64,000 nucleotides of DNA from Dallia pectoralis. Its lineage: Eukaryota; Chordata; Actinopteri; Esociformes; Umbridae. Where the stretch lies: contig CM055744.1 in the NCBI GenBank assembly GCA_029465975.1, positions 8,848,553-8,912,552 of the forward strand, written 5' to 3'. The notes under the pieces are model-generated. The model was not told where the DNA came from, did not search any database, and saw only the letters and a program-made list of their open reading frames with translations. The position numbers were made by a program, and so were the translations under genes. Positions 27,901 to 35,017 of the stretch are shown here, in pieces. Numbering within the stretch: position 1 is the first letter of the stretch; each line of letters starts with the position of its first letter.

Positions 27901-30900
27901 GGTTTTTAATGTAGTCATATTTTTTGAGCATTATTCTTTCAAGCAAAAGGACTCTACAAAGCAGATGGACAAGGCAAAACATAATGTCACCTTTACTCTT
28001 GCCACAATCACGATTACGTGATAATGTTTATTTGTGTGCAATGATTCCCAGTAATCGACTGTCTGCAGTCTATAACTATTGTATCGACCATTGTGAAGTC
28101 ACATATGAGTCATCCATTGCATCGACAAGCATTCGCCTTCCGTGACTCCAGCCTGACTCTGCCGTTCATAGGTCGGACATAAACCAGTTGGAACAGAGAC
28201 AGAAGCAACACTCACTCCAAATATGTACGAGAGAGAGCTAAGAGACGTCCTTATCACCGTCTGGAAGACCGAGAGCGAGGACGGTTTCTTCCACTCTAAA
28301 ATTGACTGATGTCGTTGTAGGCACCGACTCTGGGAGTGCAGACCCCGTTGACTAGTACGGTCTCAGGGATTTCTAAGACATTTCCTCAAGAATGATAAAC
28401 AGGGAAGAAATGTTTATTTAACACTTGGAGGCCTGCTCCACAGATCTGAGCCAACCCAATGAACAGAAACTCCATCCGCCCAACAACATAGACTCCCATC
28501 CCCTGTTGAGGTATGACTGTGACATGTAGAGGATTAGTGAGGGATTCAAACAAACCGCAAGGACTTTACAATGTGTGCAGTGTAAAGTTGGTATAGTCTT
28601 CCAAGTCGTATTTAATTTATCAGCACAGTGTTAAGTTCCTATTGTCTGTGTCACATGAAAGCTACATTTCTAAACCATTCTTGAATTACACGCTACTCTG
28701 GACATTGTATGACTAACTACAATTCACACAAAAGCCGCAATCACACTTCATCCGGATATCTCAAATACTTTCTTTTATCCATGAACACATGTTGACAAGA
28801 CTAGTACATTATAGTTTTGAAAAGGTGTACTTCTCAGTGGTGTGAGGTTATAACAGCCCTTGGAAGGTAGATGTGAGCAATCATATTGATCTGGTAGCTG
28901 GCGTGTACAGGTACTGTAACAAAAATCTTTAGATGACTGTTAAATAGCTAAAAATAGGAAGATGTGTCCAAAAATTGCATTCAAATAACTTGCATGCACA
29001 TTTATGTTACTAGGAAAAAGAAACCCAGCTTTCGATCTAACTCGGGCTAGGGGAGGGGAGTAGAAGAACAAGTATTGGGGGCGCTGTTTCTCACATTATA
29101 ATATTTTTTTTAATCTTACCTAACCTTAAGGTTTTCACCCAATGCCCAGTGTTGGACCGTGCTTGCAAAGACTAGCCTGCCATGGAAATTGAAGAAGGCT
29201 ACATTTAATTCAGGGGAAGAATGCTAGTAATGATTCTATGACGTGCAGCAGTCCAGACCACTGAGTAACACAATGTGTCACGTAAAAAGAGAAACATCTG
29301 AAAACCAGCCACATAGTACAGAGTACCTTAAATAGTTTCACGCCAATCACCTATTATATGTTAGTTTTTGTATAGATCTTTCCAACACCAACTTGCCATA
29401 ACTAACTGATTAGAGAGCACTCACAACCAAGCCTTCTTTAGATGTATGCACAAAAATGTTTGCACAAAAATTTAAACTTGCTCTTGATTAAAGTCAAATA
29501 AAATACTAAAATGTGTACTACAACCTGCAATCTCTTATGTAAATAATGTGTTCAATAATAGATTAAAAGATAATACTTGATTCTTACCTTTTTTAATCAG
29601 TTTTTACAACTTGTTTGTTGGCTGTAGATTGATTCTTATGCGTTATTGTCAAAGTCTTTAAAATGTCAAAATGTGATGATGGCGTTGTGAAGGGCGGCCA
29701 GCAATAAAACGATTAACGGACGGTAAGAGGATAAGTTAAAACAATTGAAGAATAAAGTCGAAAGTTGAATTTTTGATGTTGAACTCAACATGTTTTTTGA
29801 AGAATACGACAAAACTGTAATTCATTCTATTTCCAGTATGTTTGTACTTATCCACACACTGTCCATGTTCACCTGTGCAGTCATAGGTCATAGGTCATAT
29901 TAGTCTAACCACCACACCTCGTAATCGAAATGCTTTTGATCTCACATCTCCAGTGAAATCAATAGGAGATCTGGACATATTAGCATGTTGAATACAGTTG
30001 ATATTTTCGCCCCTATTTGAAATCTGTGGCTACTGTGTGCAATCATACCCGGATCCAACTGGCAGCTAGTTATCTATACGTCTAGTCCATGTGGGCAATC
30101 TTTTTACATAATCAGTTAATGGTATGGTAAGTACCTTTTTGCTAGGATTCATTTAAGATGCATTTGTTTTTATCCATAATCCATTGCATATTGACCGAGT
30201 TGATCCCGAAGGATAACGATTAAAAACTCAGGTGTGTGCAATTGATTTTTCCCTATTGCAAAGGCTCGGTGAACTCAAGAATTATCCTCAATAAACAATG
30301 GACAATGCAATCTATATGGCTCAATAACACTCAGATTTCCAAATACCTCAAACTGAAGAGAAATTAGAAGTTTCAAAAATAAAAAACGTGCTGAGAGCAT
30401 GAGAATGGACAATGGTGTGAATGGACCGCACGTGTGAAATAAATTCAATCTCCAAATAACATTTCAGAAACCAAAAACTGTTAACAAAAAGTCAAATCAA
30501 GTCGGCTACATTCAGCCTGTTATTTTACCTTTTCAGCTAAATGCTATTGTAGTCACCTAATTGCAATTAAATTGAATTAGGCTCAGAGAAATCAGCAGGT
30601 GCAAAGTAACAAGCATAGGCAACAAATGAATATTATGTTGTGTTTGCGTACCGTATTTTTCATTAACAAGCATAGAAAAATACCGTACGCAAATACACAA
30701 TTATATGCATTTGTTGTAGTGGGCATCAAACTGTGAGGGAATTATACATTTCTGTGAGGGCATTATACATTTCTGTGAGGGCATTATACATTTCTGTGAG
30801 GGCATTATACATTTCTGTGTGGGCTGTGCAATAGACCTGTCACTCGGTTCAACCTGGGACTAGGCCATATCTTAAGCTCTTTGAAATGCGACAAATAATC

Positions 30901-32086
30901 ACTGATCTCTGTGTCTTTGATGGTGGTAGTTTTTTCCCCAGAGCATTTTGGTCACAGCCATGATAAAAAAGAAACCTCAAAGGATTCCTATCCCATCTCC
31001 ATTCTTCCTTTGCATTCTTTAGAGGACTTGAGCTACACCTTACGTAGCCTGTGATTAATGCTGGCTATCAGGGTAACATCACTCTGACCCATCAAAGGGA
31101 GACTCCATTCTGTCCGTGCCAGACTGGGAGCCTCATTTGAATTGAGTCATTTGGCAGCAAGCTAAACAACCCACTGTGAACTACACTCTCTGTGGCTCTG
31201 AGAAAAATACACTCAAACACAAAACACAAAAATGTGTTGCAAACAGGTTCTAAGCAACCCTCTGAAACAACACTGTTAGAGAAATGTGTTCCAAACAGGT
31301 TTTAAGCAACCCTCTGAAAACAACACTGTTAGAAAAGTGTGTTGCAAACAGGTTTAAAGCAACCATCTGTAAACAACACTGTTAGAGAAATGTGTTCCAA
31401 ACAGGTTCTAAGCAACCCCCTGTAAACTACACAATCAGATAAATGTGTTCCAAACAGGTTCTAAGCAACCATCTGTAAACAACACTATCAGATAAATGTG
31501 TTCCAAACTGGTTCTAAGCAACCCCCTGTAGACCACACTATCAGATAAATGTGTTCCAAACAGGTTCTAAGCAACCACCTGTAAACTACACATCAGAAAA
31601 AACGGGATCCAAATAAGTTCCTCAAAACCAGCTGAGAACTGTTATGGAAAACAAGTATTTCCAAATGTGTTCTCTGTCTACTATGGGAGAACCCTCAAAA
31701 CTAATTTGTTTCCGGTTGAACACTTTGGCTAGGTATATTGCTCGTACCTTTTGCAGCCATTGCGTGTTGTTTTCCATTGTGGTCTCCAGGTGTTGCAGTT
31801 TCTGGGTGGACCATTCAGTCTCTGCAAGTGGGGGCGAGTCTCTTTGAACCACGTTGGCACTGCCATATTGTTCCGTGCTGGCCGCCTGACAGCTCTCCAT
31901 CTCAGGTAGAATGAAGGTGTAGCTGCAGTGTCCGTGTTGGACACGATGGAGTCTCCGGCGCTTTTCTCCCCCACGTCTCTGCCCCCTACCTCCCCCTCCT
32001 CCATCTCCTCCACCAGCCCCAGCTACACTGGTGACCATTAGCCCAGCCGCCAGCATCAACCCCCAGCCCAACAAGACTTGCTTCAT
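790..32086 (-). CDS. angpt4: Angiopoietin (angpt4-like), whole gene, nine coding exons
   Basis: Secreted ligand of the Tie2 receptor family, acting on endothelium. Joining nine exons (31748-32086, 18214-18369, 16850-16971, 16334-16566, 14228-14340, 11759-11860, 7334-7500, 5880-6010, 790-950) gives 1524 nt with every intron GT-AG and all phases matching, encoding 507 residues plus stop. Domains: signal peptide about 1-23, Gly/Arg-rich stretch 24-46, superclustering head with HGHCSYTFILPE at 51-62, coiled coil roughly 90-265, fibrinogen-related domain about 290-505 with calcium-site motif DADNDNCLCKC at 438-448. Exon sizes 156, 122, 233, 102, 167 and 131 are, from memory, those of human angiopoietins. 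ANGPT4-like features: HGHCSYTF, NNTQWL, EQ.F.DCAE, GFGDPAGEHWLGNE, CLCKC, DACGLSNLNG. ANGPT1-like features also occur (ALMLTGGWW, RSTTMM), so angpt1 is the alternative. The rspo4-like neighbour supports angpt4. Confidence 0.88.
1130..1467 (+). mobile_element. Decayed solo LTR, same family as the LTRs near 60 kb and 63.6 kb
   Basis: Shares with 60157-60572 and 63552-63985 the segments TTCAGCGGTCGTCCTC, CACACCTGGTGTCCATT, CTCATTAG.AG.GTATATA, CTGCGTCGCA and a 3' end of the form CGTGACA. The 5' TGTCA terminus is not recognisable, so it is truncated or degraded. Sits in angpt4 intron 8. Confidence 0.6.
1468..3383. other. Intron 8 of angpt4, mostly unrecognised; possible Tc1 fragment
   Basis: AT-rich intronic sequence without a gene. 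Around 2540-2700 the plus strand resembles the minus-strand side of a Tc1-like transposase (GCGAGGCCTGTACTGCAG and nearby words), but it is short and decayed. Nothing else recognised. Confidence 0.35.
3421..4175. repeat. Left palindromic minisatellite of the foldback element
   Basis: Forward units (CTCTCACATACACTACTGAA) from 3421 to 3690, an AT-rich loop at about 3691-3770, then the reverse complement units up to 4175. The outermost 90 or so bases of the two arms (about 3433-3530 and 4080-4172) read as exact complements, including the odd unit TAGTGAACGTTAAACC. Confidence 0.85.
4640..4740 (-). repeat. tRNA-like SINE fragment in the foldback core
   Basis: On the minus strand the stretch reads like the right half of a tRNA gene: GGACCCAGGTTCAATTCCCC contains a good pol III B-box (GGTTCAATTCC). 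An A-box is poor. Probably a decayed tRNA-derived SINE carried by the element rather than a tRNA gene. Confidence 0.4.
5215..5745. repeat. Right palindromic minisatellite of the foldback element
   Basis: Forward units from about 5215 to 5400, a short GC-rich centre at 5400-5430 (CGCGCTACGCGGGACGGG), then reverse-complement units to 5745. Same unit family as the left array, with AAAATTAAACC spacer variants. Confidence 0.85.
5880..6010 (-). CDS. angpt4: angpt4 exon 8: calcium-site exon of fibrinogen domain
   Basis: 131 nt, phase 2 in and phase 1 out, acceptor TGCTAG and donor GTAAGC. Encodes LFLRDYSGTAGEQSSLESHG then TSFSTRDADNDNC and LCKCALMLTG. The DADNDNC.CKC run is the calcium-binding loop and its disulfide. 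The foldback-like element in the next intron ends only 109 bp past the donor side of this exon. Confidence 0.96.
6270..7165 (-). mobile_element. Tc1-like transposon, decayed
   Basis: In angpt4 intron 7. A minus-strand reading frame (6532-6900) keeps Tc1 transposase words: IFVRRPGG, then GYLYSVNGILKEEDFHSIL, FLLQQDNGQKHSSKLCRNYL and WPAQLPMDNPIELL (the DNDPKH and SPDLNPIE motifs, the latter damaged). An outer end TTTGGGATCACTTGG near 6280-6300 resembles Tc1 inverted repeats, and 7020-7165 matches the N-terminal helix-turn-helix part of the same family found at 59.5-60.1 kb. Not functional. Confidence 0.8.
7334..7500 (-). CDS. angpt4: angpt4 exon 7: fibrinogen domain
   Basis: 167 nt, phase 0 in and phase 2 out, acceptor CTTCAG and donor GTAATC. 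Begins GFGDPAGEHWLGNEQVFQ, the first 14 residues identical to human ANGPT4 as I recall it, then ITSQNQYALRVELRDWEG as in ANGPT1/4. The last split codon AG|G gives the Arg of YRLFL. Confidence 0.95.
7607..7996 (+). mobile_element. Probable solo LTR
   Basis: About 390 bp starting TATCACGATTCC and ending GCGATTGTGACA, with a TATAAATA and AATAAA-like promoter/poly(A) core (about 7911-7930), as in fish gypsy LTRs. Flanks CCTGG and CCAGG are a near-match 5 bp target duplication. In angpt4 intron 6. Confidence 0.55.
7997..9055. other. Intron 6 of angpt4, nothing recognised
   Basis: AT-rich intronic sequence. No open frame of interest, no tRNA and no clear repeat. Confidence 0.4.
9060..9730 (+). pseudogene. 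hAT transposase remnant (ZBED-type)
   Basis: Plus-strand frames, interrupted by stops and frameshifts, keep hAT/ZBED words in order: FNLIKHLLKHHGKEH (BED-finger end), AEFIVLDDQPLSVVEN, FTADIWNS (first catalytic Asp region), AVRHAKQFRGSHT and CFSHTLHVTVTKGLLSQ. The C-terminal dimerisation region is missing. Several frames are needed to read it, so it is dead. In angpt4 intron 6. Confidence 0.75.
9925..11310 (+). pseudogene. Ty3/gypsy retrotransposon remnant (gag, protease, RT)
   Basis: Plus strand. Gag words FDHPHEGREG and RQGQPSVQDYALEFPTLA at about 10015-10125. Retropepsin site LVDSGAAGNFIDR at about 10508-10546. Reverse transcriptase open from 10779 to 11258 with TTTGQYEYLVMPYWL, NAPSVFQSFVN, the catalytic VAYIDDIVVYT, and LGFSYYYRRFI. 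Integrase and LTRs are absent; large parts between domains are deleted. The VMPYGLTN-like site reads PYWLMN. Closest in type to fish sushi-like gypsy elements. In angpt4 intron 6, opposite in strand to the gene. Confidence 0.88.
11311..11758. other. Intron 6 of angpt4, remainder
   Basis: No gene. Around 11550-11610 there are words seen in dispersed fish DNA repeats (GCACAGGTGGACTTCATTTAACTC cut here to its sense: a short repeat scrap). Nothing firm. Confidence 0.25.
11759..11860 (-). CDS. angpt4: angpt4 exon 6: fibrinogen domain
   Basis: 102 nt, 34 codons, phase 0 both sides, acceptor TAACAG and donor GTAGGT. Encodes VFCDMETSGGGWTLFQRR then FNGNVDFQRTWKEYKL. Same length as the human exon and containing the invariant GGGWT and FQR.WK motifs. 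It has no internal Met start long enough to stand out as an ORF, so it is easily missed. Confidence 0.95.
11861..13135. other. Intron 5 of angpt4, unrecognised part
   Basis: Intronic sequence between exon 6 and a hairpin MITE. A GC-richer patch at about 12650-12970 does not translate into a recognisable protein on either strand. Confidence 0.35.
13136..13263. mobile_element. Short hairpin MITE
   Basis: Two arms of about 48 bp (TTAATAACTTATCTTAAAGA inward, and its complement at 13213-13263) differ at only a few positions and enclose a 28 bp loop. No coding. Possible TTAA-type outer ends. In angpt4 intron 5. Confidence 0.75.
13325..13572 (-). repeat. tRNA-derived SINE
   Basis: On the minus strand it starts with a tRNA-like head: A-box region GTGGCCTAGTGGTTAGGGAC near 13540-13562 and B-box GGTTCTAATTCC near 13508-13519, followed by the body CCTTGAGCAAGACAGTTAACC and a tail with GTTGAATGCATTCAGTTGT. 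This is a widely dispersed fish SINE; it is abundant in salmonid-type genomes. Confidence 0.8.
13630..14020 (+). pseudogene. LTR-element 5' gag fragment
   Basis: Begins after an LTR-end-like TTTGTGACA. The plus strand has the words PKKPAE and WQGDLGSNSPCSDDDEAVYE, then VGEDSLEGTL, closely paralleled at 34310-34530 (QGDWGSDSLSPD, VEEDFLVG). It looks like the acidic start of a gag protein from one family of fish LTR elements. Not intact. Lies in angpt4 intron 5, just beside exon 5. Confidence 0.5.
14228..14340 (-). CDS. angpt4: angpt4 exon 5: linker and start of fibrinogen domain
   Basis: 113 nt, phase 1 in and phase 0 out, acceptor TGCCAG and donor GTGAAC. Encodes GALLKEQRFHDCAEAYKAG then HNISGVYNIYISNMTDSTQ, the entry into the fibrinogen-related domain with its first Cys (residue 295). 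Five codons shorter than the 128 nt I recall for human ANGPT1, because the linker before the domain is shorter. EQ.F.DCAE matches ANGPT4 better than the EKPFRDCAD of ANGPT1. Two sequons, NIS and NMT. Confidence 0.94.
14341..16333. other. Intron 4 of angpt4
   Basis: About 2 kb without a recognisable gene or repeat. AT rich. Read on both strands with nothing supported. Confidence 0.4.
16334..16566 (-). CDS. angpt4: angpt4 exon 4: end of coiled coil
   Basis: 233 nt, phase 2 in and phase 1 out, acceptor CTCTTAG and donor GTAGGT. Rich in Leu, Gln, Glu and Arg with heptads (RLENKVQVLELQQL, LVRTQTTAIEALQRQL), then TNSSALQRQQQQLMDSVHTL, the counterpart of TNNSVLQKQQLELMDTVHNL in human ANGPT1. Ends just before the linker to the fibrinogen-related domain. 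Confidence 0.95.
16850..16971 (-). CDS. angpt4: angpt4 exon 3: coiled coil
   Basis: 122 nt, phase 0 in and phase 2 out, acceptor TTTAAG, donor GTAATG. Encodes VLNQTSRFEIQLLENSLST followed by NKLEKELLVQTTQ, matching the VLNQTSR and SLST.KLE.QLL segments of the family. The split codon AG|T joined to exon 4 gives Ser. Confidence 0.95.
17095..17965 (-). mobile_element. Tc1-like transposon, internally deleted
   Basis: In angpt4 intron 2. Matches the common salmonid-type Tc1 read from the minus strand: at 17200-17480 the C-terminal part of the transposase and 3' flank (words such as TTGCCAATGTTTGGCCCAAG-like and the LNPIE region damaged), at 17500-17650 part of the centre, and at 17750-17960 the start. 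Inner repeat AGTAGCTTCTAAGGCCATGA with its complement at 17933-17957 forms a short hairpin. Most of the coding region is lost. Confidence 0.65.
18214..18369 (-). CDS. angpt4: angpt4 exon 2: coiled coil
   Basis: 156 nt, 52 codons, phase 0 at both ends, acceptor TGCAG and donor GTACTG. Encodes LENYIQENIKTEI through EQTRKLNVVEAK, close to the LENYIVEN and EQTRKLTDVE segments of vertebrate angiopoietins. Contains HNQTATMLEIGT with an N-glycosylation sequon. Heptad-like hydrophobics fit the coiled coil that trimerises the protein. Confidence 0.95.
18370..19895. other. Intron 1 of angpt4, 3' part
   Basis: No gene. Intronic sequence next to exon 2. No clear repeat identified. Confidence 0.4.
19900..20700 (+). 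mobile_element. Tc1-like transposon, internally deleted
   Basis: Plus strand. Starts near 19983 with ARKGQLTKENK; 20085-20273 reads the DNA-binding part (RGLATTESKDKFMRDSL, LCDRRLTGQLLQAQYNTG, SVSTVNRRL); after about 20340 it jumps to SLAWAMKHHRW and then WPAQSLDQTPSSL, a damaged copy of the WPAQSPDLNPIE motif. The catalytic centre between them is gone. Ends near 20700 with a Tc1-type terminus (GGTCAAACATTTTT). Confidence 0.8.
21300..21892. repeat. 22 bp minisatellite, about 27 copies
   Basis: Unit CTCTAATTCTCCTGGTGACA plus GT, repeated head to tail with little variation (CTAGTGACA and TGTTTCTCC variants). Edge units are more diverged (GGGGACAGTCCC). In angpt4 intron 1. Confidence 0.95.
21905..22265 (+). 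mobile_element. Tc1-like transposase fragment
   Basis: Plus-strand words RAGGSVMLWAMFW (the catalytic-Asp strand region), then FPDLNPIKHLWDVLDQQVG-like text around 22150-22210 in broken frames. Bounded upstream by the 22 bp minisatellite, which seems to have replaced its 5' part. Not functional. Confidence 0.6.
22270..23695. other. Intron 1 of angpt4, unrecognised
   Basis: No gene or clear repeat, apart from a run of about ten G at 23484-23493. Short open frames near 22516-22964 have no recognisable features. Confidence 0.35.
23807..23852. repeat. CA microsatellite
   Basis: Imperfect (CA)n tract with AGACACA and CGCACA interruptions. Confidence 0.9.
23870..24195 (+). repeat. LINE 3' end fragment
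   Basis: Ends with CCTTGGCAAATTAACCTGATT and a CTGAATC-type tail, the same tail form as at 62770-62800 and, in reverse, at 48376. Preceding sequence has the low-complexity look of a LINE 3' UTR (repeated TTGCACTATTTCTGAAC). No coding part left. Confidence 0.5.
24196..25785. other. Intron 1 of angpt4, unrecognised
   Basis: Overlapping open frames on both strands near 24410-24905 reflect a GC-richer patch; neither gives a protein I recognise. Rest is AT rich without features. Confidence 0.3.
25790..26225. mobile_element. Probable decayed Tc1/mariner element
   Basis: The right end GTCGTTTGCATACTTTTGAG followed by CGGTACTGTA has the form of a Tc1-like terminal repeat. The interior has GGAGCTACAGATTTCAATGG and GACAAGAAAAAGAAGCAATT, words found in fish Tc1 coding regions. 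Heavily decayed. Confidence 0.45.
26226..30615. other. Intron 1 of angpt4, long unrecognised stretch
   Basis: 4.4 kb without a supported gene, RNA or repeat. This large first intron is where regulatory sequence would be expected, but I cannot point to any element from sequence alone. Confidence 0.35.
30620..30716. mobile_element. Small palindromic MITE
   Basis: Arms AACAAATGAATATTATGTTG... and ...ATGCATTTGTTG pair over about 40 bp around a loop CATTAACAAGCATAG; the inner 20 bp, with TTTGCGTACCGTATTTTT, are nearly perfect. No coding. Confidence 0.7.
30732..30824. repeat. 21 bp tandem repeat, about 4.5 copies
   Basis: Unit TGTGAGGGCATTATACATTTC repeated almost exactly; the first copy has AATTATAC. 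It starts 15 bp after the palindromic MITE. Confidence 0.92.
31228..31605. repeat. 53 bp minisatellite, about seven copies
   Basis: Unit begins AAATGTGTTCCAAACAGGTT, continues CTAAGCAACCCTCTGTAAAC and ends with AACACTGTTAGAG or ACACTATCAGAT. Copies start near 31230, 31283, 31336, 31388, 31441, 31494 and 31546. Ends about 140 bp from the angpt4 exon 1 donor. Confidence 0.92.
31748..32086 (-). CDS. angpt4: angpt4 exon 1: start, signal peptide, head region
   Basis: 113 codons from ATG at 32084-32086 to LQK, then donor GTACGA. The start lies in context ACCATGA (A at -3), and the following hydrophobic stretch (residues 4-20) looks like a signal peptide. Residues 24-46 are Gly and Arg rich and end in a basic cluster EKRRR. 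The head has Cys54 and Cys66, as expected for cysteine-linked angiopoietin multimers. A possible glycosylation site NNT is at 106-108. The exon ends at the conserved TQWLQK position used in other angiopoietins. Confidence 0.93.
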
Positions 32087-33890
32087 GGTTCTCTCACCTC
32101 AATAGTGCCCAGGTAGTAACACCTGTGCTGAGTTTTCCAGATGAAAGCGCTTCCCACTCACTTTCTTTGGATAAGGTTGGCCATGATTCCACTGGAAAAA
32201 GGAGGTCTGTTAAGGTCTTCTCAATTTAGATTTATTTAGACTGTGCTTTGGTTCTTAATAAATCCAGTTCTCCCTGCAGGTCCTAGCTTCCTCTAAACCT
32301 TCTTTCTGGCCTCGGTCCTACGTAGAGGAGCTGCCACAAACACTGACCCCGAAATAGCCACAGAGGAGAGGGAAGCATGGGAAGACAGGCTTAAGAAGAA
32401 CAAGAGAAGAAGACAGCAATTCTAAATTAGTCTCCCAATATTCAATGTCCCAAAAAAGCAAGAGAGAAATGCTCTCCTCCCATCTGACTCCAGTGGTTTT
32501 CAGAAATGGCCAGAGTGAAAAAGTTTTGCCCCCTCTTATCTAGGGGTTAGGAGGAGGAGGGGTGAAGAAAGGACTGGGAAAGCTTAGGGAGGTCTATTAG
32601 AACACCCTTTTTCTCCGCTCCACTAATCTGCTCTCTCCACACTGAGACTGAAGATGCCATGTATGGCAGTAGTTGTCTATGAATTACTGCTTTTCTATTC
32701 CTGGTCACTTTTTAGCAATGTTTGTCCTTTTTGGCACTTTATAAAGTACTGATCAATGCGCAGACCGCAAAACATACTGTGCCATACAACTTTGAAGAGC
32801 AAGATTTATTTGCACAACTCCACAAAAATTTGATTTTATTATTTCTCTACCTTAAGTAACCTTTTTTTTTACCCCTTAATACAACTTAGTTGAACCCAGC
32901 AGTTGTACTTGATTTAGCTTTAAGAAGATTTTTCTTCAAGCTGACAGTCTGGGAACATTAAACTTGCATTCTAATGCTTTGTTTAAATTGAGACACGATC
33001 AGATAATGTCTATTTGATTTGTCGGTAGAAATTGAAAGGAATTAAATGGTTAAACTTTACAAAATGGAATCCTATTAAATAAAAATGTATACAAATTCAA
33101 CTCAATTCAAATCCTCTAGGCTGTCTTTGGCCAACCCATATGAAAATGTTTTTCTCTTGTTTACTGCACCTCTTTCCTGTCTCATTGCCCTGTATTTATT
33201 TACTAAATAATCCTTATTTTTGGGATAGTTTGGTTTGTACCTTATGCTGTTGCAGAGGTCATAGGGAGTGGCCCTGCCTAAAATTATTCTCATAGGAACT
33301 GGGACAGAAACCTTTTGACTGAAATCTGGATTTTCAAAATGCATAAATCATACACTATTCATTTAATACCTGTGAGAACGTTTGTGATACAAGTATATTT
33401 TTCTGGATAGTTTTCAGCTATTGCATTTAGCGACCATCGTGCTGTATCTTTTTTGGTTGATTTGTACATCGAGGTTTTAGAGCAATGTCGTTATTTTCAA
33501 TGTCATTCAGGACTAGGTCACACTTTGAGACCTGCAATGTGGTAGCTGGTAGATTAAAAAGTAAACGATGCTATACAGAAGTTATTTGAGGATGTTTGCC
33601 TTTACTGCCGTCTGAGTAGCAGCTGTCATATATCGTTATGACACCCATATGACTTAATAGCACCCAGAAAACATGGAATGAAAGAATACACACACACTTC
33701 ACAATATGATTTCTTCTCAGGCTGTTTTAATTGACAAGATTCTAAAACGTTAGCATGATTTTACAAATTATTTTCAAAGTGTCAAATTCTCAAATGTTTA
33801 TTTGTTGACTTGTAAAATTAGGCAACCATAAATGTAACTACACTACAATTCAAATTTTGGTAGAAATAAAAAGCATTAAATTAGTTTGAT
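32087..33890. other. 5' flank of angpt4
   Basis: Contains the 5' UTR and presumably the promoter, but no TATA box or transcription start can be fixed from sequence. GC content is higher up to about 32640, which fits 5' UTR plus promoter. A minus-strand open frame at 33102-33344 is not recognised; I do not treat it as a gene. Confidence 0.35.
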
Positions 33891-33892
33891 AT

Positions 33893-34247
33893 TGTCCGGG
33901 GTAGTGAACATTAGGTGCCCACTTCTGAGATTTTATCGGGTGCGCGCTTTATTTCCGGTGTGTGTGTTATTGAGCACACCAGGAATTAGTTAGGTAATTA
34001 GGCTTACTAATTAGTTCACTGGGTGTGGTAGTTCCTTGCTTGGTATTATTTGAAGTTACCTCCGCCCTTGTGAGTGTGTATACAGTAGATATAAAAAGTA
34101 CTATACTATACTTTATAATACTTTTAAATATCCACTGTATGTATCTTTGTTTTGCGTGTAGCGCATTTCGTTTTTAAAAAGTATTGGCATATGTGTTTTT
34201 CTGTTCATGTCTTTGTTTATAATGAATAAATAACCACGAACGTGACA
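33893..34247 (+). mobile_element. 5' LTR of a gypsy-type element
   Basis: 355 bp starting TGTCCGGGG and ending AACGTGACA, with AATAAATAA just before the end. It is followed by a gag-like start at about 34311 (PDKKPAESDDGWNPLG), so it is the 5' LTR of a truncated element. Confidence 0.65.
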
Positions 34248-34690
34248 ACCCGGTCTGGGAATGGCTCATTTCCCTGCACTTCACCTAAGGAGTCGCGATA
34301 GAATTCCATGCCTGACAAAAAGCCAGCAGAGTCTGACGATGGGTGGAATCCTCTGGGAGTTTTCCGATTGTCCCTTGTGGAACGAGGCCCAATGTAACAC
34401 CCTGGACCAGTGGCCATGTTCTCCAAGGAGGACGTATAGTGGCAGGGTGATTGGGGGTCCGACTCCCTCTCGCCGGACGGTGAGTGGGCGATGTTTGACG
34501 AAGTGGAGGAGGACTTCCTCGTAGGTGTGCTCACCTCGGCTAGTTCCAGCTTCTCGTGACGCCGGCTTGGTCCGGCAGGAGTGCCTGCCCTGCCCAAAAA
34601 CAGCCGGTTTGCGCTCCTTCGAAAGACAGAGCTTGCGGGAACAACGCGGGAGACTTCTTGCCATTGGACCCAACCAGAACATTATCTCCA
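34248..34690 (+). pseudogene. Gag-like 5' piece of the LTR element
   Basis: Plus-strand words KKPAESDDGWNPLG, GDWGSDSLSPDGEWAMFDEV and EEDFLVG parallel the fragment at 13630-14020. Frame is broken. The element is cut off by a Tc1 scrap at about 34690. Confidence 0.5.
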
Positions 34691-34815
34691 AATTCCTTCC
34701 ACATGGTATGGCATGGCATTGCAAAATGGGGTGATAGTCTTCCTTCTTCAAGATCCATCCTGTACAAATCTCTGACTTTACCACCACCGAAGCAGCTAAA
34801 TGGCGTCAAGCATCA
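34690..34815 (-). mobile_element. Tc1-like transposase scrap
   Basis: Minus-strand words GWILKKEDYHPILQCHAIPCG match the YRIDGIL...YHSILQRHAIPSG region of Tc1 transposases and resemble the copy at 6.7 kb. Only about 40 codons remain. Confidence 0.65.
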
Positions 34816-35017
34816 AAACATGTCAAATGTAGATTTGTCTGGGCTGTGTCTTTTTTATTGGCAAGTCTGAGATTTGGCTTGTTCATTGCAACTCAGCTCA
34901 GAACAGTCTACGGTCTGTTTACACTGCAGCTGTGATTGATTATTAATTATTATTCTTGGTTTATATTTTCTTAAATGATTACTGCGTATATGTCGAATGC
35001 CATGTCACAACAACATC

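Noticed and set aside
790..32086. Naming the angiopoietin angpt1
   Set aside because: Some residues fit ANGPT1 better, but head, linker and several fibrinogen-domain motifs fit ANGPT4 and the neighbour is rspo4-like. Not fully excluded.
33102..33344. 80-codon minus-strand open frame upstream of angpt4
   Set aside because: No recognised domain, no splice partner and no repeat family; kept as unassigned.
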